Source: Sphingopyxis sp.
GTDB taxonomy: Bacteria; Pseudomonadota; Alphaproteobacteria; Sphingomonadales; Sphingomonadaceae
Direction of reading: 5' to 3'
Assembly (NCBI GenBank): GCA_013911715.1
Contig: JACEST010000003.1
Coordinates: forward strand, 1-40,094
DNA length: 40,094 bases
Shown: piece by piece, positions 35,761-40,094 of the stretch
Layout: every line of letters starts with the position of its first letter
Numbering within the stretch: position 1 is the stretch's first letter
Notes under the pieces: generated by a model
Databases searched by the model: none
Seen by the model: only the letters and a program-made list of their open reading frames with translations
Told to the model about the DNA's origin: nothing
Made by a program: the position numbers and the translations under genes

Positions 35761-37125
35761 ATGGCCAAGAGCAAACGCCAATATGTCTGCCAAAGCTGCG
35801 GTGCGGTGGCGACGCGCTGGCAGGGGCAGTGCGCCGATTGCGGCGAATGGAACACATTGGTCGAGGAGGCGGGCGAGACAGTCTTTTCCGCCAAGCATCA
35901 TCTGGGCAGCGGCGGGCGCGCCTTTGCGCTCGAATCGCTGGGCGATGCCGCCGCGCTGCCGCGCCGGATGCCGTCGGGGCTGGCCGAATTTGACCGCGCG
36001 CTGGGCGGCGGTTTTGTCGCAGGTTCGGCGACGCTGATCGGCGGCGATCCGGGGATTGGCAAATCGACCTTGCTGTTGCAGGCGGCGGGGCAATTGGCGC
36101 TGGCCGGGGCGCGGGTCGCCTATATTTCGGGCGAGGAAGCGGCGGCGCAGGTGCGGCTGCGCGCGCAGCGGCTGGGGCTGGGCAATGCGCCCGTCGGCCT
36201 TGCCGCCGCGACCAGCGTGCGCGACATCTTGGCGACGCTGAACAGCGGGCCTGCGCCCGATTTCATCGTCATCGATTCGATCCAGACGATGCACAGCGAC
36301 CTCATCGAAAGCGCGCCGGGCACGGTCAGCCAGGTGCGGGCGAGCGCGCAAGAGCTGATCCGTTACGCCAAGGCGGCGGGCAGTGCGCTGGTGCTGGTCG
36401 GCCATGTGACCAAGGACGGCAGTCTTGCCGGGCCGCGCGTGCTCGAACATATGGTCGACACCGTGCTGGCGTTCGAGGGCGAGCGCAGTCACCAATATCG
36501 CATCCTGCGCGCGGTCAAGAACCGCTTTGGCGGCACCGACGAAATCGGCGTGTTCGCGATGCAGGAGGTCGGGCTGACCGAGGTCGCCAACCCGTCGAGC
36601 CTGTTCCTCACTGCGCGCGATGCCGCCGTACCGGGCGCAGTGGTGTTTCCCGCGCTCGAAGGGACGCGGCCGGTGCTGGTCGAGGTGCAGGCGCTGACCG
36701 TGCGGCTCGCCAGCGGGGCGACGCCGCGCCGCGCCGTCGTCGGCTGGGACAGCGGGCGGCTGGCGATGATATTGGCGGTGCTCGAGGCGCGCTGCGGCCT
36801 GTCGTTCGGGACAGCGGAGGTGTATCTGAATGTCGCGGGCGGGTACCGGTTGACCGATCCCGCCGCCGATCTGGCCGTCGCCGCCGCGCTGGTGTCGGCA
36901 TTCAGCGAAGCGCCGGTCGCCGCCGATTGTGTGGCTTTTGGCGAAGTCGCGCTGTCGGGCGAAATCCGCCCCGTCGCGCACGCGCCGCTGCGGCTGCGCG
37001 AAGCGGCGAAGCTGGGCTTTACGCGGGGCTGGGGGCCGCAGCGGATGGCGGCGGCGGATGGCATCGACATGCGCGGCTTTGACCGGCTGGGCGAACTCGT
37101 TGACCTGATGCTGTCGCGCGGTTAG
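35761..37125 (+). CDS. radA: DNA repair protein RadA
   Basis: YVCQSCGAVATRWQGQCADCGEWNT zinc finger, GGDPGIGKSTLLLQ Walker A, KNRFGGTDEIGVFAM, C-terminal Lon-like domain. Confidence 0.97.
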   Translation: MAKSKRQYVCQSCGAVATRWQGQCADCGEWNTLVEEAGETVFSAKHHLGSGGRAFALESLGDAAALPRRMPSGLAEFDRALGGGFVAGSATLIGGDPGIGKSTLLLQAAGQLALAGARVAYISGEEAAAQVRLRAQRLGLGNAPVGLAAATSVRDILATLNSGPAPDFIVIDSIQTMHSDLIESAPGTVSQVRASAQELIRYAKAAGSALVLVGHVTKDGSLAGPRVLEHMVDTVLAFEGERSHQYRILRAVKNRFGGTDEIGVFAMQEVGLTEVANPSSLFLTARDAAVPGAVVFPALEGTRPVLVEVQALTVRLASGATPRRAVVGWDSGRLAMILAVLEARCGLSFGTAEVYLNVAGGYRLTDPAADLAVAAALVSAFSEAPVAADCVAFGEVALSGEIRPVAHAPLRLREAAKLGFTRGWGPQRMAAADGIDMRGFDRLGELVDLMLSRG

Positions 37126-37134
37126 CGCCCCCAT

Positions 37135-37659
37135 ATGGAATCGATGACCTCGCTGGACATGGCCGTCCTGCTCATGGTGGGCGGGGGTGCCATCCTGGGC
37201 TTCTTGCGCGGACTGGTGCAGGAAGTGACCAGCCTGATCGCGTGGGTCGCCGCCATTGCCGCCGTTTACTTCCTTCATTCGCCGACGACGCAGCTGCTCA
37301 GCGGACAGGTCGGCACGCCCGGCGCAGCGGCGTTGCTTGCTTATACGCTGCTGTTCGGGGTGGTGTTTCTGCTCGGCAAATGGGGGTCGCGCGCGATGGG
37401 GCACCGCGCCCGCGCGTCGATCGTCGGCGGAATTGATCGCGGGCTGGGCGCGGGCTTTGGCGCGGTCAAGGGGCTGCTCGTGGCCACACTCCTGTTCATG
37501 TTGGCGACGCTGATTTACGATCTCGGTTTCGGCGGCGACGCTCCGCGCCCGGCGTGGATGAGCGACAGCCGCACCTATCCGGCGCTGTCGGCGACGGCAT
37601 CGGCGCTGAGCGGCGTGATCGCCGAGCGCAGGGCCGAACGCAAGACCGGGGCACCATGA
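37135..37659 (+). CDS. cvpA: CvpA family protein
   Basis: MTSLDMAVLLMVGGGAILGFLRGLVQEVTSLIAWVAAIAAVYFL, GGIDRGLGAGFGAVKGLLVA. Confidence 0.9.
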   Translation: MESMTSLDMAVLLMVGGGAILGFLRGLVQEVTSLIAWVAAIAAVYFLHSPTTQLLSGQVGTPGAAALLAYTLLFGVVFLLGKWGSRAMGHRARASIVGGIDRGLGAGFGAVKGLLVATLLFMLATLIYDLGFGGDAPRPAWMSDSRTYPALSATASALSGVIAERRAERKTGAP

Positions 37660-38084
37660 GCGCGCCGCTCTACACACGCGAAATTTTGGCGCTGGCGGTG
37701 GCGCTCGCCGATTATCCTCGCCTCGACGCACCGATGCGCAGCGGCGACTTGCGCGCACCGCTGTGCGGCAGCCGCGTCGCGCTTGATTTGATCTTCGCCC
37801 CCGACGGGTGCGTGGCGCAAGTGGGGCTGGCGGTCGAGGCCTGCGCGCTGGGGCAGGCGGCGGCGACATTGTTCGCGCGCGGCGCGCCGGGCCGGTCGGC
37901 GGCGCAGCTGGCAGCGACGCATGAAGATCTGGCCAATTGGCTGCAAGGCTGGGCAGACGCACCGCCCGACTGGCCGGACATCGCCACGCTTGCCCCGGCG
38001 CGCGATTATCCAGCGCGCCACGCGGCAATCCTGCTGCCCTTTGCACTGGCCGCCCGGCTGGCGCGCGAAGTCGCTGCGGCATGA
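37656..38084 (+). CDS. iron-sulfur cluster assembly scaffold (IscU/NifU-like) protein
   Basis: LYTREILALAVALADYPRLDAPMRSGDLRAPLCGSRVALDLIFAPDGCVAQVGLAVEACALGQAAATLFA; ATGA overlap with cvpA. Confidence 0.75.
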   Translation: MSAPLYTREILALAVALADYPRLDAPMRSGDLRAPLCGSRVALDLIFAPDGCVAQVGLAVEACALGQAAATLFARGAPGRSAAQLAATHEDLANWLQGWADAPPDWPDIATLAPARDYPARHAAILLPFALAARLAREVAAA

Positions 38085-39904
38085 TGGCACCCATGATCCA
38101 TGCCTCGGGCAGCGAGGCCGGAACCGCCGCGCTGGCGCTGACCGAAGGCGCGATCCTGCTGGGCGTCGCGACGCTGTTCGTGCTGATCTTCCGCCGCCTT
38201 GGTCTGGGCGCAGTGCTCGGCTATATCATCGCCGGGGCGCTGGTCGGTCCCTATGGCTTTGGCCTCGTCGGCGGCGGCGAATCGAAGCTCGCCATAGCCG
38301 AAATTGGCATCGCGCTGCTGCTGTTCCTTGTCGGGCTCGAGCTCCATCCGCGCCGCCTGTGGCAGCTCAGGCGCGACATTTTCGGGCTGGGGCTGACGCA
38401 GGTGGTGGTCGCGGGGCTGATCCTGTCGGTGCTGATTTTTGCGACGCTGGGTTTCAGCTGGGAAGCCGCGCTCGCGCTCGGCTTGCCGCTGGCCCTGTCG
38501 TCGACGGCGCAGGTGCTGCCGGGCCTCAAAAGTTCGGGCCGCATCAACTCGCCCTTTGGCGAGCGCGCTTTTTCGATCCTGTTGTTTCAGGATCTGTCGA
38601 TCGTCCCGCTGATCACGATCATCGCCGCCATGTCGCGCGCGCCGGCCGACCCGACCGCGCCGACGGGCGTGGAAATGGCGATTTATACCGTCGCCGCCGT
38701 CGTCGGGCTGGTGCTTGCGGGGCGCTTTGTCCTGAACCCGCTGCTCAGGCTGGTGGGTCGGCTGGGCGAGCGCGAGCTGTTTGTCGTCGTCGGCCTGCTG
38801 GTGGTGCTGGCGAGCGCGGCACTCATGCACAGCCTGCACCTTTCGACCGCGCTGGGGGCGTTTATCGCGGGTGTGATGCTGGCCGATTCGCCCTATCGGC
38901 ACGAAATTGAGGCCGATGTCGAACCCTTCCGCCTGATCCTGCTGGGGCTGTTCTTCCTCGCAGTCGGCATGGTGCTCGATCTCGATGCGGTGTTCGCCCG
39001 CCCGGGGCTGGTGATCGCGCTGGCGCTGGGGCTGGTCGCGGTCAAGGTGGCGGTGCTGACGCTGGTCGCGCGATTGTTCGGGATCAATTGGAAACAGGCG
39101 TTGGGCCTTGGCCTGCTGCTCAGCCAGGGCGGCGAATTTGGTTTTGTCCTGTTCAATCAGGCGAGCGCGGCGCTGCTGATCGATCCCGCCGCCGCCAGCC
39201 TGTTCAGCGCCGTTGTCACGCTCTCGATGGTGACCACGCCTTTCCTGATGCTGTTTGCGCGTGGATTGGAACTCGCGCCCGACAGCGATGCCGAGCTGGT
39301 CGATCCCGACATGGCACCGCGCGGCAGTGCGCTCGTCATCGGTTATGGCCGCTTTGGCCAGATGGTCGCGCAGATGCTGCACGCGGTCGATTGTTCGGTG
39401 ACGCTGATCGACAAAAAGCCGTCGCAGATTGAGTTGTCGGGGCGGTTTGACACCAAGGTTTATTATGGCGACGGGCTGCGGCTCGACCTGCTGCGCCGCG
39501 CCGGGGCCGATGAAGCGCGGCTCATTATCTTTTGCATCGACGACAAGGATATGAGCGCGAAGGACCTCGAACCCGTCGTCGCCGCCTTCTCGCAGGCGCA
39601 GATTTTCGCGCGCGTTTTCGACCGCCGCCAACTGATCGCGGTCAATGACGCGGGGCTCGCGGGCACGGTGCGCGAAATGTTCGAAAGTTCGATCGCGATG
39701 GGGCTGATGGCGCTCAAATCGCTCCAGGTGTCCGACGATGAAATCGCCGATGTCGAAGCCGCGCTGCGCCACCTTGATGAAACGCGGTTGCAGGACCAGA
39801 TTGACACCGGCGACCTGCGCGCGGGTTTCGACAAGCGCTTTACCGCCGATGCGAAGAAGCAGGTCGGCCCGGTGATGGCGACGATTCGGCGGCTGGCGGA
39901 GTAA
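38081..39904 (+). CDS. Kef/CPA2-type monovalent cation:proton antiporter with TrkA-N domain
   Basis: LGYIIAGALVGPYGFGL, LLLFLVGLELHPRRLW, GLLLSQGGEFGFVLF, VIGYGRFGQMVAQML. Confidence 0.94.
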   Translation: MMAPMIHASGSEAGTAALALTEGAILLGVATLFVLIFRRLGLGAVLGYIIAGALVGPYGFGLVGGGESKLAIAEIGIALLLFLVGLELHPRRLWQLRRDIFGLGLTQVVVAGLILSVLIFATLGFSWEAALALGLPLALSSTAQVLPGLKSSGRINSPFGERAFSILLFQDLSIVPLITIIAAMSRAPADPTAPTGVEMAIYTVAAVVGLVLAGRFVLNPLLRLVGRLGERELFVVVGLLVVLASAALMHSLHLSTALGAFIAGVMLADSPYRHEIEADVEPFRLILLGLFFLAVGMVLDLDAVFARPGLVIALALGLVAVKVAVLTLVARLFGINWKQALGLGLLLSQGGEFGFVLFNQASAALLIDPAAASLFSAVVTLSMVTTPFLMLFARGLELAPDSDAELVDPDMAPRGSALVIGYGRFGQMVAQMLHAVDCSVTLIDKKPSQIELSGRFDTKVYYGDGLRLDLLRRAGADEARLIIFCIDDKDMSAKDLEPVVAAFSQAQIFARVFDRRQLIAVNDAGLAGTVREMFESSIAMGLMALKSLQVSDDEIADVEAALRHLDETRLQDQIDTGDLRAGFDKRFTADAKKQVGPVMATIRRLAE

Positions 39905-39909
39905 AGAAT

Positions 39910-39993
39910 GTCATTGCGAGGAGCGTAGCGACGCGGCAATCCAGAGCGGTGCAGGGCCGCCCTGGATTGCTTCGCCTTCGGCTCGCAATGACG
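39910..39993. repeat. inverted repeat, second copy of the GTCATTGCGA...GCAATCCAG family
   Basis: GTCATTGCGAGGAGCGTAGCGACGCGGCAATCCAG ... CTGGATTGCTTCGCCTTCGGCTCGCAATGAC. Confidence 0.9.
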
Positions 39994-40094
39994 GCGGGTA
40001 TATCTGACGTCATCACGGTCTAGTCACCTGAATCTAAAGTCCGTTGGATAAAGCTATTTCGGTCTTTTGGCAGAAGCGCTTGACCGAGGCGAGG

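Noticed and set aside
35041-38094. 1017-aa minus-strand ORF
   Set aside because: Antisense to radA, cvpA and the IscU-like gene, all well supported; typical high-GC shadow ORF, Arg/Ala/Gln-rich with no recognisable domain.
38006-39772. 588-aa minus-strand ORF
   Set aside because: Shadow of the Kef-type antiporter; low-complexity charged composition.

Overview
The window is high-GC alphaproteobacterial chromosome, most likely a sphingomonad (Sphingopyxis-like; inferred from gene content and style, not proven). The housekeeping parts are ordinary: sciP (partial), mnmA, ybjN-like, ubiK-like, tspO, tlyA, a DsbD-type reductase, a PafA-like alkaline phosphatase, proC, marR, ilvE, tRNA-Gln(TTG), two acyl-CoA dehydrogenases, MOSC, a transaldolase-like aldolase, radA, cvpA, an IscU-like scaffold and a Kef-type antiporter. 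Four parts stand out. (1) About 12 kb of divergent catabolic genes (2.2-14.2 kb): an unusual alpha/beta hydrolase, an isochorismatase-fold amidohydrolase, two PuuE-like polysaccharide deacetylase-family hydrolases, an aldehyde dehydrogenase, a LeuC/LeuD-type hydratase, a CaiB-type CoA transferase and an HMG-CoA-lyase-type lyase, with two paralogous small proteins of unknown function. It looks like a complete route for opening a cyclic imide or N-heterocycle to a (methyl)maleate-type diacid and then to pyruvate plus acetyl-CoA. The substrate is inference. (2) A family of paired, inverted double-hairpin repeats sits at co-directional gene junctions. The outer arms appear to supply the Shine-Dalgarno sequence of the next gene and to extend the previous ORF. 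One copy carries a DUF559 (Vsr-like) nuclease gene between its arms and has fused it in frame to leuD, while an 'empty' copy lies 2 kb away. (3) A circularly permuted ATP-grasp / alpha-E / transglutaminase / Anbu-type proteasome-like operon. (4) Palindromic operators: TTGTCCGGACAA in the divergent catabolic promoter, and two GTCAAC-N4-GTTGAY sites between a TetR regulator and a flavin monooxygenase. No CRISPR array or rRNA was seen.
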